Source: Ruminococcus bovis
GTDB taxonomy: Bacteria; Bacillota; Clostridia; Oscillospirales; Acutalibacteraceae
Assembly: GCF_005601135.1 (NCBI RefSeq)
Contig: NZ_CP039381.1
Location: forward strand, 1,175,941-1,239,940
Direction of reading: 5' to 3'
Length of the DNA stretch: 64,000 nucleotides
Shown in pieces: positions 9,107 through 17,735 of this stretch. The notes under the pieces are model-generated. The model ran no database searches. It was not told the origin of the DNA and worked only from the letters and a program-made list of their open reading frames with translations. A program made the translations under genes and the position numbers. Each line of letters starts with the position of its first letter. Position 1 is the first letter of the stretch.

Positions 9107-11365
9107 TTGGCTGATATTAAGACAAGAGATACGGTCAAAGGAACAATCCGAACTCTTGATAAGGGTAGGATTGCCGCCAGCCGTATGAAACAAGCCTATA
9201 TACAGACAAAGAACAAAGCGGAGCACTCCATCGAGCCGGAGGAGCATAACGAAACGGAGTACGCTTCTGATCGTATGGAATCCGGTACCAAGCGAATGGC
9301 GGAAGAAACTGTACATCAAACGAAGAAAGCCGTCAACAAAGGCGCTGAGAATGTCAAGGACAAGGTTGAGCGAAAAATCGAGGACAGAGTTAAGAAGAAG
9401 GTCCAAAGCAAAGCCGAGAATACCGCAAAGGATACGGTTAAAAACTCAGCAGAGCGAGCTTCTAAAAACGCCGCTAAGAAATCCGCAGAGAAATCTATCC
9501 GGGCAACCAACAGCGCAGGACGTAAAAGTATTCGCACCGTTGAGAAAACATCGGCAAAGACTGTTAAGCAATCAGCCCGATCCACGGGCAAGGCAACCGT
9601 TAAGACGGCTCAGAAAGGCACAGTCAAAACCGTCAAGACTTCCGTTAAAACAGCGGAGAAAACATCGAAGGCAGCTATTAAGACTACAAAGCAAGCCGCA
9701 AAAGCCGCAGAAAAATCAGCGAAGGCGGCGGCAAAGGCAGCGCAGAAAGCCGCTAAAGCGGCTCAACAAGCGGCTAAGTTGGCAGCCAAAGCAGCGAAAG
9801 CGGCTATACAGCTCTTGATTAAGATTATCAAGGCTATCATAGCGGCTATGCAAAAACTGATTTCTGCAATCATCGCCGGAGGTTGGGTGTCACTGCTCGT
9901 GATCCTGATAATTTGTATGATCGCTCTTTTATGTTGGAGCGTGTACGGCTTATTCGCTTCCGCTAACGCAAATAATGGTGAATACACTATGCACAACATT
10001 ATTACTCGTATCAATAATGAGTTTAACGATAAGATTACAGATATTAAGACCGATAACCCACACGATAAACTCGTTATGTCCGGCTCAAAAGCTGAGTGGC
10101 GGGAAGTCCTTGCTATTTACGCTGTTGCTTACAATATGACGGATATGCACCCAGCCAATCCTGATGAAGTACAGGTAGTAACCCTTGATGAAAACAAGGA
10201 AGAATATATACGCAATCTCTTTTGGGAGATCAATAAGATTGACCACAGAATAGAAACGTACACCGAAACTGAACAGGTCGAGGAAAAGCAAAAAGACGGC
10301 AAGGTTAAAAAAGTCAATAAGCAAGTCCAAAAGAAAGCACTTTATATAACCGTTTCTCACGTTGACCTTGAAACGATGATGAACAATAAAGGCTTTACTG
10401 CGGAACAGAAGAAAATGTGTCGGCAGTTGTTATCTGATGAGAACAACGACTTATGGCGTGAGCTTCTAAACGGAGTAACAAGCTCGAACAGCGATATTGT
10501 CCTGATTGCTCAGGAGCAGCTTGGAAACGTCGGCGGAAAACCTTATTGGAGCTGGTACGGTTTCAGCTCTCGAGTTGAATGGTGTTGTTGCTTTGTTTCT
10601 TGGTGTGCGAATGAGTGCGGTTATATTGAGAGCGGTACTATTCCAAAGTATTCTGTTGTTGATGATGGAGTTGTATGGTTTAAGAACAAAGACCAATGGC
10701 TTGATGGCTCAGAAGAACCGGAACCGGGTATGATAATCTTCTTTGATTGGGCTGATGACGGAATTGATGGTGGTGGCGATCATACGGGTATCGTTGAAAA
10801 AGTCGAGGGCGGCACAGTTTACACAATCGAAGGCAATAGCGGTGATAAGGTTTGTGAGAATCAGTACAGCATTGGCAACAAAGAAATTTTGGGATATGGT
10901 TTTTACTCAGGTAACAATACCGTTGCGACAGGTGATACAGCGCAGCAAGTGTGGACGTATCTTAAAAGCTATGGCTACTCAGACAGCGTTGCCGCAGGCA
11001 TTATCGGAAATATGATGAGAGAGTGCGGCGGCGATACACTTAATCTCGATTGGAACATCGTCGGACACTACAACGGTGATGAATTCTATGGCTTGTGCCA
11101 ATGGTGTCTAAGATATACTCCTACGGGATTCAAAGGCTCTAATGTTAAAGAACAATGTGAGTATCTGCAAAAGACGATAAAATCCGAGTTTGCAAACTAC
11201 GGAGGAAACTATAACGGTATCACTTATAGCGAATTTCTAAAGTCCAATACCCGAACGGCGGCGATAGCCTTTGAACGGGTATATGAGCGCTGCGGAGATT
11301 ACTCGTTTGAGGATTCACGCAGGGCAGACAACGCAGAAAAGGCATATAACAGATTCCATAAATAA
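9107..11365 (+). CDS. conjugation cell-wall hydrolase: CHAP amidase/endopeptidase plus phage-type lysozyme
   Basis: A 752-aa protein with a TTG start at 9107 preceded by GAAGGGAGG. Residues 1-240 are a Lys/Ala/Thr-rich region with repeated KAA/KTA units, followed by one membrane helix (about 257-280). A CHAP domain spans about 463-600, with its cysteine in EWCCCFVSWC and histidine in DHTGIVEKVEGG. A Phage_lysozyme2-like domain occupies about 615-750, with GIIGNMMRECGG holding the likely catalytic glutamate. This is the VirB1/CwlT-type enzyme that opens peptidoglycan for the transfer channel. It ends the conjugation operon. Confidence 0.88.
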   Translation: MADIKTRDTVKGTIRTLDKGRIAASRMKQAYIQTKNKAEHSIEPEEHNETEYASDRMESGTKRMAEETVHQTKKAVNKGAENVKDKVERKIEDRVKKKVQSKAENTAKDTVKNSAERASKNAAKKSAEKSIRATNSAGRKSIRTVEKTSAKTVKQSARSTGKATVKTAQKGTVKTVKTSVKTAEKTSKAAIKTTKQAAKAAEKSAKAAAKAAQKAAKAAQQAAKLAAKAAKAAIQLLIKIIKAIIAAMQKLISAIIAGGWVSLLVILIICMIALLCWSVYGLFASANANNGEYTMHNIITRINNEFNDKITDIKTDNPHDKLVMSGSKAEWREVLAIYAVAYNMTDMHPANPDEVQVVTLDENKEEYIRNLFWEINKIDHRIETYTETEQVEEKQKDGKVKKVNKQVQKKALYITVSHVDLETMMNNKGFTAEQKKMCRQLLSDENNDLWRELLNGVTSSNSDIVLIAQEQLGNVGGKPYWSWYGFSSRVEWCCCFVSWCANECGYIESGTIPKYSVVDDGVVWFKNKDQWLDGSEEPEPGMIIFFDWADDGIDGGGDHTGIVEKVEGGTVYTIEGNSGDKVCENQYSIGNKEILGYGFYSGNNTVATGDTAQQVWTYLKSYGYSDSVAAGIIGNMMRECGGDTLNLDWNIVGHYNGDEFYGLCQWCLRYTPTGFKGSNVKEQCEYLQKTIKSEFANYGGNYNGITYSEFLKSNTRTAAIAFERVYERCGDYSFEDSRRADNAEKAYNRFHK

Positions 11366-11366
11366 G

Positions 11367-11399
11367 AACGGCGGCAGTCCATTACGGGCTGTCGCCGTT
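11367..11399 (+). terminator. terminator of the conjugation operon
   Basis: An 11-bp stem (AACGGCGGCAG with CTGTCGCCGTT, one G-T pair) begins right after the hydrolase stop and is followed by GTTTCATTTTAT. It lies between this operon and the convergent 220-aa gene. Confidence 0.75.
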
Positions 11400-11430
11400 G
11401 TTTCATTTTATAGGTTATTAAGGAAAAATA

Positions 11431-12093
11431 TTAAAACACATACAAAAAAGTGCTGCAATTATCTATAGGATAGGTTTTACTACTTCCGTTGTCATATTTT
11501 ACGGTCAAAGAGCTATCGTCTATTTTTATTATCTTTCCTATACCGACACTTTTGTTTTCAACCCATTGATTTATTTTAAAGTTCTTTTTAGAATTGACTT
11601 TCCTTATATTAAATGATTCTACATATGTAGCGGCTATTTCTTTTAGATTTAAAGCTCTTGCTGCATTCAAAAAGGGTAAGCCACTAACTAATTGATATTT
11701 TCCATCTTCGATAGTTACGATAACTGTACCTAACAATTCATTAAATTTCTCGTAATGCTTAATAAGATGTCCTATTTGGATAGGGCTCTTATACTTCTTT
11801 TTTGATAGATACATAGGTACAACGATATCTCTCACATTAATATTCTTTTTATTTTGAAAGGGAATCGCTCTCTGCGTTACATATTTATCTTGTTCGGTTT
11901 TACTTTTTTGAGCATTTTCAGAATAATACTTACAATGAGCCGAGCCGGGACAGCGAGAAACAATTTTGCTGCAAAACCCATTCTCTTTATTGTAAAATAC
12001 ACATCTACTCTTATGTCTTCTATTATCTTCTTCTTTTTTACTTAAAATGTTGACGTGCCAAGACGTTCCGGTCATTCTTTTAATACTTCCCAT
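11431..12093 (-). CDS. ParB/sulfiredoxin-like domain protein with N-terminal Cys cluster, unknown function
   Basis: A 220-aa protein transcribed away from the restriction genes. Residues about 30-55 hold CVFYNKENGFC, RCPGSAHC, a possible zinc site. The middle (PIQIGHLIKHYEKF ... DGKYQLVSGLPFLNAARAL) has the spacing of the ParB/Srx fold, where relatives read DGKYELVAGERR; the usual GERR catalytic stretch is replaced by SGLPF. The tail (VGIGKIIKIDDSSLTVKYDNG) resembles small beta-barrel nucleic-acid-binding tails. It has its own promoter. Function unknown; the ParB likeness is my inference. Confidence 0.5.
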   Translation of the reverse strand: MGSIKRMTGTSWHVNILSKKEEDNRRHKSRCVFYNKENGFCSKIVSRCPGSAHCKYYSENAQKSKTEQDKYVTQRAIPFQNKKNINVRDIVVPMYLSKKKYKSPIQIGHLIKHYEKFNELLGTVIVTIEDGKYQLVSGLPFLNAARALNLKEIAATYVESFNIRKVNSKKNFKINQWVENKSVGIGKIIKIDDSSLTVKYDNGSSKTYPIDNCSTFLYVF

Positions 12094-12124
12094 AAATAAA
12101 CTCCTGTTAGTATCTTTGACTATT

Positions 12125-12153
12125 ATTTTATCACAGTATATTTATTCACGCAA
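12125..12153 (-). promoter_or_regulatory. promoter of the 220-aa gene
   Basis: On the minus strand TTGCGT, a 17-base spacer and TAAAAT lie about 35 bases before the start codon. Confidence 0.55.
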
Positions 12154-12368
12154 CTATTTTAAAACTCAAGAGCTATGGCTATTAAATGATGTTTTACGGA
12201 GATTGAATAGAACTGAGAAGTTTACGGAATAATCCATAGGCTTCTTCTTGGTTATAGAAAAAATGCTAATTCTGTAGTATTACACAAGAAAAACGCACAA
12301 TATCAGCAAGCAAAATTTATGCAATATGACAAATTGCATAATTAGGTTATAAATTATCAAAAATTCTG

Positions 12369-12397
12369 TTGACAAACAAAGACGTACGTGATAAGAT
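12369..12397 (+). promoter_or_regulatory. promoter of the methylase/restriction genes
   Basis: Perfect TTGACA (12369-12374), a 17-base spacer and TAAGAT (12392-12397), about 55 bases before the TTG start at 12452. The rest of the gap from 12,094 shows no gene. Confidence 0.75.
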
Positions 12398-12451
12398 ATA
12401 GCCACAGTGAAATTAGGTTGGATATTACCTAAAAGCAAGGAGGAGTACAAA

Positions 12452-14149
12452 TTGAAATCTAATACTGATCTGATTAAAGAAATTTCAAACGAGCTGAGCG
12501 AAGCATACCGAGGAAAAATAACAAACTTAGGCGGTGCAGTCATTTCTACTGCTTTTGTTTTAAGCATAATAGAGAAGAAACCATCACTATCCACTAGGAC
12601 ACTTGATGTGTTCCTTGAGACAGCAGATATTCGTTCTGACGTTGCTGAGGTGCTTGCAAGAAATCTTAATGGTTTATGGAAAACAGTGTTGAGCTATGTT
12701 GGCAGATATGATGCTTCTGTATTAGAGGAACTTGTCCTCTATGATAACTCATTCTTTGAAATGAGTACACCTGCTTCTTTGGTGAAACTTGCCGGTAAGA
12801 TTCTTGGTATCAGTGAAAATGATAAAGTGCTTGAGCTTTGTTCAGGTAGTGCAACATTTCCTACATATGCTATGCAAGATTCAAGAGCAAGTGAATATAC
12901 AGGAATTGAGATCAATTATAACTCAAATGATATAGCGGTACTTCGTGGTTCCCTGATTGGAGATAACTACCATTTTATAATTAATAATGCACTGACTTAT
13001 CATTACCCAACAAGTTATGATAAAATATTTGCAAATTACCCGTTTGGTCTTAGAGGAGCAACTGATTTAGATGAGTGTCGTCGTGAATTGCAGGAACAAT
13101 TTGGTTTCAATAGCACTTCTATTTCCAGATGTTCGTCGGATTGGCTGTTCAATACAGTAATCATTCGTTCTCTTAAAGAAACTGGTAAAGCTGTTGCGAT
13201 AATGACAAATGGAGCAGCATTTAATAAACCAGATGTCTATATGCGTCAGTATTTTGCAGAAAATGGTTTAATAGAAGCTGTCATTAATCTTCCCTCTGCC
13301 TTATTTGTTGAAACTGCAATTCCAACAACCTTGATTATATTTAGTCACAACAATAGCTCAACAAGACTAATAAACGCAGAAAAAATCTTTACCAAAGATG
13401 GTAGAAGGCTTAATATTCTTTCAGATGATGACGTACAAACAATTCTTGATTGCCTTAACGTAGGTGGTGATAACACTATTGATGTTTCACCTGAAGAAAT
13501 GCGAGATCACGACTATAATCTGATGGCATCCCACTATCTTGACAAGCCCGTTGTTGAAAATGGAGTATGTTTTGGAGAATTGATTAAAAGCATTACAAGA
13601 GGAGTTCAAGTTAAGCCTGCGCTTCTTGAATCTTATAAATCTATAATGCCGTCAAATTACAGATTCATCACGCTCGCAAATGTGGTGAACGGTTCTATTG
13701 ATATTGAAGAAGGACAACAATACCTTACTGAGCTAACCAAAACTCTTGAAAAATACGTCATTCCTGAAAACTCGATTGTTCTATCTAAAATGGCTTCGCC
13801 AACTTTCCGCTCTGCAGTTGTTAATTCTGAAAGGAATTATTCAATTATTGCAACAGGTAACCTTTATATTATCGAGATTGATGAAAGCAAAGCTGATCCT
13901 TATTATATTCAAGCTTTTTTTGACAGTAAAGCCGGTGAAGCAGCCCTTAATTATGGAGCTGGCGGTTCAGCTGTTATGACAATATCCGCAGAAGCAGTAA
14001 AAGGAATTATGATTCCGTTGCCTTCTCTTGAGAAGCAGAAAAAGATAGGTCAAAAGTATCAGGCTGCACTCGATGAATATACCGTTCTGAAACGGAAAAT
14101 GAAAAAGCTATTAGAGCGAAAAAGAACACTTCTTGATAACGAGGGGTGA
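12452..14149 (+). CDS. N6-adenine DNA methylase fused to a type I S-like recognition domain
   Basis: A 565-aa protein; I choose the TTG at 12452 because AAGGAGGAG lies 6 bases upstream, while the GTG at 12407 has no ribosome site. Residues about 110-330 are a methylase with the SAM-binding line VLELCSGSATFPT and motif IV written FANYPFG instead of the usual NPPF. From about residue 385 the protein resembles a target-recognition domain of HsdS, ending in a coiled coil. It probably methylates adenine in a specific DNA sequence. It overlaps the next gene by 4 bp and stands before a complete type I system, so it may be an accessory or independent modification unit. Confidence 0.75.
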   Translation: MKSNTDLIKEISNELSEAYRGKITNLGGAVISTAFVLSIIEKKPSLSTRTLDVFLETADIRSDVAEVLARNLNGLWKTVLSYVGRYDASVLEELVLYDNSFFEMSTPASLVKLAGKILGISENDKVLELCSGSATFPTYAMQDSRASEYTGIEINYNSNDIAVLRGSLIGDNYHFIINNALTYHYPTSYDKIFANYPFGLRGATDLDECRRELQEQFGFNSTSISRCSSDWLFNTVIIRSLKETGKAVAIMTNGAAFNKPDVYMRQYFAENGLIEAVINLPSALFVETAIPTTLIIFSHNNSSTRLINAEKIFTKDGRRLNILSDDDVQTILDCLNVGGDNTIDVSPEEMRDHDYNLMASHYLDKPVVENGVCFGELIKSITRGVQVKPALLESYKSIMPSNYRFITLANVVNGSIDIEEGQQYLTELTKTLEKYVIPENSIVLSKMASPTFRSAVVNSERNYSIIATGNLYIIEIDESKADPYYIQAFFDSKAGEAALNYGAGGSAVMTISAEAVKGIMIPLPSLEKQKKIGQKYQAALDEYTVLKRKMKKLLERKRTLLDNEG

Positions 14150-14670
14150 GTGCAGTGTTAGATACAGAACGAATTGAAGAGCTTATAGATGCTGTTACTG
14201 AGAAGATATATCTGGCAAACAGAACCGGAGAACTTGAAAGCCTGCTTGAGCAATGGGGGTTGCTCGATCTAATAACAGACGATGCTCCCAGCAGCGATGA
14301 CTTTTATGATACATATAAAGACGGAAAAATAGTTGTTCTTGGCAGTCCACAGACAAAGGAAAACGAGTTACTGGGAGTCATAAAGAACCTTGGGCTTGAC
14401 AAAAGTAGGTTTGAATTCTGTTTAGACTATAAAAAAATTGTAAGCTATCAGTTTTCTAAGCTGCAATACAATCCAAACTACAGGCTTGTAATCGTAGGTG
14501 CTATGCCACATAGCACAGCTGGCAAAGGAGATAGTAGCAGTGCTATTGCCAATATGGAAAACGCCAGCGGCTATCCGAAGGTTATTAGACTTGGTTCAAA
14601 TGAATTAAAAATCACAAAGACTAATTTCAAAATGGCATTGCAGGAACAGCAAGCCATCGGTTATATATAA
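14146..14670 (+). CDS. 174-aa protein of unknown function coupled to the methylase
   Basis: Starts at a GTG overlapping the methylase stop by 4 bp. After an acidic helical N-terminus (residues 1-55), residues 60-165 look like an alpha/beta nucleotide-binding or DUF2325-like fold: GKIVVLGSPQTKENELL at the start and RLVIVGAMPHSTAGKGDSSS later. No catalytic motif is certain. The tight coupling suggests it works with the methylase. Confidence 0.55.
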   Translation: MSAVLDTERIEELIDAVTEKIYLANRTGELESLLEQWGLLDLITDDAPSSDDFYDTYKDGKIVVLGSPQTKENELLGVIKNLGLDKSRFEFCLDYKKIVSYQFSKLQYNPNYRLVIVGAMPHSTAGKGDSSSAIANMENASGYPKVIRLGSNELKITKTNFKMALQEQQAIGYI

Positions 14671-14690
14671 CGTGCAAGGAGTGAGATATA

Positions 14691-16469
14691 GTGTCAATTA
14701 ATTCTTTACAAAAGCAAACTAACACCAATATTCAGGAAAAAGCAAATCTCATATGGGAGATTGCAACGCATCTTGTGGGACTGTTTAAGCCGCACGAATA
14801 CGGTAAGGTCATATTGCCTATGACGGTGCTAAAGCGTTTTGATGATGCACTTGCGCCTACCAAACAGGCAGTTGTTGAGATGAATGAAAAACTTGCAGAA
14901 ATGAAAGTTGAGGGCGAAGCCCGTGACGGCGTTCTGTGTAAAACTTCGGGTTATGCCTTTTATAACACAAGCAAGTTTGATTTCAAAAAACTCGTTTCTG
15001 ATCCGAATAATATCGAATCCAACTTTGAAAATTATCTGCAAGGTTTTTCCTCAAACGTCAAGGATATAATCTCTAACTTCAAATTCACCGATCAAGTAAA
15101 GACTATGGCTGACGGCAATGTGCTTTTTGTGGTTATTCAGGAGTTTATATCGCCGAAGGGCGATATGTCCCCGGATAGAATTACCTCAACTGATATGGGC
15201 TACATTTTTGAGGAGCTAATCAGAAAATTCTCTGAGAGCTATGATGAACAAGCAGGAGCGCACTTCACCAGCCGTGATATTATATACCTTATGACCGAGC
15301 TACTTATAGCTCCCGAAAAAGAATATATTAAGGCAAATGGTTGTACCAAAACCGCCTACGATATGGCTATGGGTACATCTCAGATGCTCGGCTGTCTGAC
15401 AGAGCGTTTGACCGACATTAGCGAAGATGCAGACCTCACTTGTTTCGGAGAGGAGTTTAACCCTGAAACATATGCTATCGCAAAAGCGGATATGCTAATC
15501 AAAGGTGGAAATGCTTCTGGTATGATGTATGGCGATACACTGAGCGATGATAAATTCAGTGGCTATGAGTTTGATTATATCATTTCCAACCCTCCATTTG
15601 GTATTGACTGGAAGCGTGAGAGAGCCGAAGTTGAAAAAGAAGCGAAGAAAGGCTACGACGGAAGATTTGGCCCCGGACTGCCTACTATTTCTGACGGACA
15701 GATGCTCTTTATGCTTAATGGCATCAAGAAGCTGAAAGAAGGCAGCGGACGAATGGCAATCATTCAAAACGGTTCGTCTTTGTTTACGGGCGACGCAGGT
15801 AGCGGCTCTTCAGAGATTCGTCGTTACGTTATCACTGAAGATATGGTTGAAGCAATCATTCAGTTGCCGACAGATCTGTTTTACAACACAGGTATTTCTA
15901 CTTATATTTGGGTGATTACTAAGGGCAAGCCTGTACACCGTTTAGGAAAAATTCAACTTATCGATGCATCAAAATGTTTTGTTAAACGCCGCAAGAATAT
16001 CGGCAATAAGCGTGTTGACCTTGATGATAAGTGTATTGAGCTTATTATGAAAGCCTATATAGATTTTTCAAACGAAATATATACTAAAGATGATCTTGTA
16101 GTGGAGTCAAAGACGTTCGACAATGACTATTTCGGTTATACAAAAGTAACTGTTATGACCGCACAAGCCGACAAAGATGGAAAAGCCATACTGAAAAAGG
16201 GTAAGCCGCAGGCTGTCAAAGGTTCTAACGACAGTGAGATTATTCCGCTTTCAGAAGATATAGACGAGTTTATCGCAAAGAACGTCCTGCCGTACAATCC
16301 GCTGGCATTCGTTGACCGCAAGAAAGATAAGATCGGCTATGAGATACCTTTTACAAGATTGTTTTACAAGTTTACTGAGCCCGAATCCTCGGAAGATATC
16401 TTTGCGGATATCAAGGCACTGGAGGAGGAAGAAACAATACTGATGAAGGAGCTGTTTGGTAATGCGTGA
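14691..16469 (+). CDS. hsdM: type I restriction-modification methyltransferase subunit
   Basis: A 592-aa protein with a GTG start preceded by AAGGAGTGAG. The HsdM N-terminal helical domain (IWEIATHLVGLFKPHEYGKV) precedes the methylase domain, with QAGAHFTSRDIIYLM, the SAM region DMAMGTSQMLG and motif IV SNPPFGIDW. With HsdS it forms the modification enzyme that methylates adenine using S-adenosylmethionine. The gene is richer in G+C than the hsdS that follows, a sign of mosaic assembly. It overlaps hsdS by 8 bp. Confidence 0.95.
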   Translation: MSINSLQKQTNTNIQEKANLIWEIATHLVGLFKPHEYGKVILPMTVLKRFDDALAPTKQAVVEMNEKLAEMKVEGEARDGVLCKTSGYAFYNTSKFDFKKLVSDPNNIESNFENYLQGFSSNVKDIISNFKFTDQVKTMADGNVLFVVIQEFISPKGDMSPDRITSTDMGYIFEELIRKFSESYDEQAGAHFTSRDIIYLMTELLIAPEKEYIKANGCTKTAYDMAMGTSQMLGCLTERLTDISEDADLTCFGEEFNPETYAIAKADMLIKGGNASGMMYGDTLSDDKFSGYEFDYIISNPPFGIDWKRERAEVEKEAKKGYDGRFGPGLPTISDGQMLFMLNGIKKLKEGSGRMAIIQNGSSLFTGDAGSGSSEIRRYVITEDMVEAIIQLPTDLFYNTGISTYIWVITKGKPVHRLGKIQLIDASKCFVKRRKNIGNKRVDLDDKCIELIMKAYIDFSNEIYTKDDLVVESKTFDNDYFGYTKVTVMTAQADKDGKAILKKGKPQAVKGSNDSEIIPLSEDIDEFIAKNVLPYNPLAFVDRKKDKIGYEIPFTRLFYKFTEPESSEDIFADIKALEEEETILMKELFGNA

Positions 16470-17733
16470 TATGATTAGTACAGGCATCGTTTGGTGTCCA
16501 TCCATTCCATCAGATTGGGAAATACGCCGTGTTAAGAATTGCTTCTATATCTCAAAAGTTAAGGCAGGAACAAAGAATCCTGTTGTCCTTAAATTGGCAC
16601 GAAGTGGAGTACAAGTAAAGGACGTAACAGTTAATGGTGGGCAAATGGCTGAAAGCTATGATGATTACAACCCTGTTCAGGTTGGAGACCTTCTTTTAAA
16701 TCCTATGGATTTGTATTCGGGGGCAAATTGTAATGTCTCTGAAGTTGAAGGTGTTATAAGTCCTGCATATGTGAATTTAAGAGCCAAAGAATCAATAAAC
16801 CCATTTTTCTTCGATTATTATTTTAAGATTCAATACTGGACAATGGCTATGTTCGCTCACGGCAAGGGTGTTTCATATGATAACAGATGGACTATTAACG
16901 CAGAAAGCGTAAAGGCATATGAGCTTCCTTTCCCAAGTGTTGATGAACAAGATTTGATTGTAGATAGTATAAAAAAGAGAAGTATCCAGATAGACGCACT
17001 TATCACAAACGCAGAGAAACAGATTGAAAAGCTGAAATCATACAAGCAAAGCGTAATCACCGAGACTGTCACAAAGGGGCTTGATTCTGATGTGCAGATG
17101 AAAGAAAGTGGGGTTGAATGGATCGGGGAGATACCGGAGCATTGGCAGTTAAGTCATATTGGGAATTTAGCAGAAATCGGTTCGGGAGGAACACCAAATA
17201 GAAATATACCTGAATATTGGAAAGATGGTACAATACCATGGATGTCATCTGGTGAAATAAATCTCGAATATGTCAATGATACTGCTGAAAAGATTACAGA
17301 AGAAGGACTTAATAATTCCAATGCAAAACTTTTACCCAAAAACACAGTAATGCTCGGTTTAATTGGTCAAGGAAAAACAAAGGGATTAACAGCGATTCTA
17401 AACATTGAATGCTGCTGTAATCAAAATCTTGCATATCTTATTCCGAATCGTTTCCTGTTTTATAAATACCTTTTTTACTGTTTTAAGGCGATGTATGTTT
17501 ATATCAGAGGAATAGTTGGAGAATCACAGGCTGGTATATACCAAGGCTTTTTGAAAAAACAATATATTCCACTCCCACGAATTAGTGAACAACAAGCCAT
17601 TTCTGACTTTCTCAACCACAAATGCTCCCAGATAGACAAGCTCATCGCCCTCAAACAGCAGAAGATCGAGAAGTTACAGCAGTATAAAAAATCCCTGATA
17701 TACGAATATGTTACAGGCAAAAAGGAGGTATGA
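16462..17733 (+). CDS. hsdS: type I restriction specificity subunit
   Basis: About 423 aa from the ATG at 16462, inside the end of hsdM. Two target-recognition domains (about residues 1-165 and 215-365) are each followed by a conserved helix: QIDALITNAEKQIEKLKSYK and QIDKLIALKQQKIEKLQQYK. These helices set the spacing between the two half-sites. The second domain contains IPWMSSGEIN and the ISEQQAISDFL boundary typical of HsdS. The target sequence cannot be read from the protein. Confidence 0.93.
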   Translation: MRDMISTGIVWCPSIPSDWEIRRVKNCFYISKVKAGTKNPVVLKLARSGVQVKDVTVNGGQMAESYDDYNPVQVGDLLLNPMDLYSGANCNVSEVEGVISPAYVNLRAKESINPFFFDYYFKIQYWTMAMFAHGKGVSYDNRWTINAESVKAYELPFPSVDEQDLIVDSIKKRSIQIDALITNAEKQIEKLKSYKQSVITETVTKGLDSDVQMKESGVEWIGEIPEHWQLSHIGNLAEIGSGGTPNRNIPEYWKDGTIPWMSSGEINLEYVNDTAEKITEEGLNNSNAKLLPKNTVMLGLIGQGKTKGLTAILNIECCCNQNLAYLIPNRFLFYKYLFYCFKAMYVYIRGIVGESQAGIYQGFLKKQYIPLPRISEQQAISDFLNHKCSQIDKLIALKQQKIEKLQQYKKSLIYEYVTGKKEV

Positions 17734-17735
17734 CC

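Noticed and set aside
9400..9830. Repetitive Lys/Ala codons in the hydrolase gene as a tandem DNA repeat
   Set aside because: The repeats are irregular at DNA level and reflect a low-complexity protein region typical of this family.
16980..17720. Related helices in hsdS as sites for phase-variable recombination
   Set aside because: They are the normal conserved spacer helices; no inverted hsdS copy or invertase is nearby.
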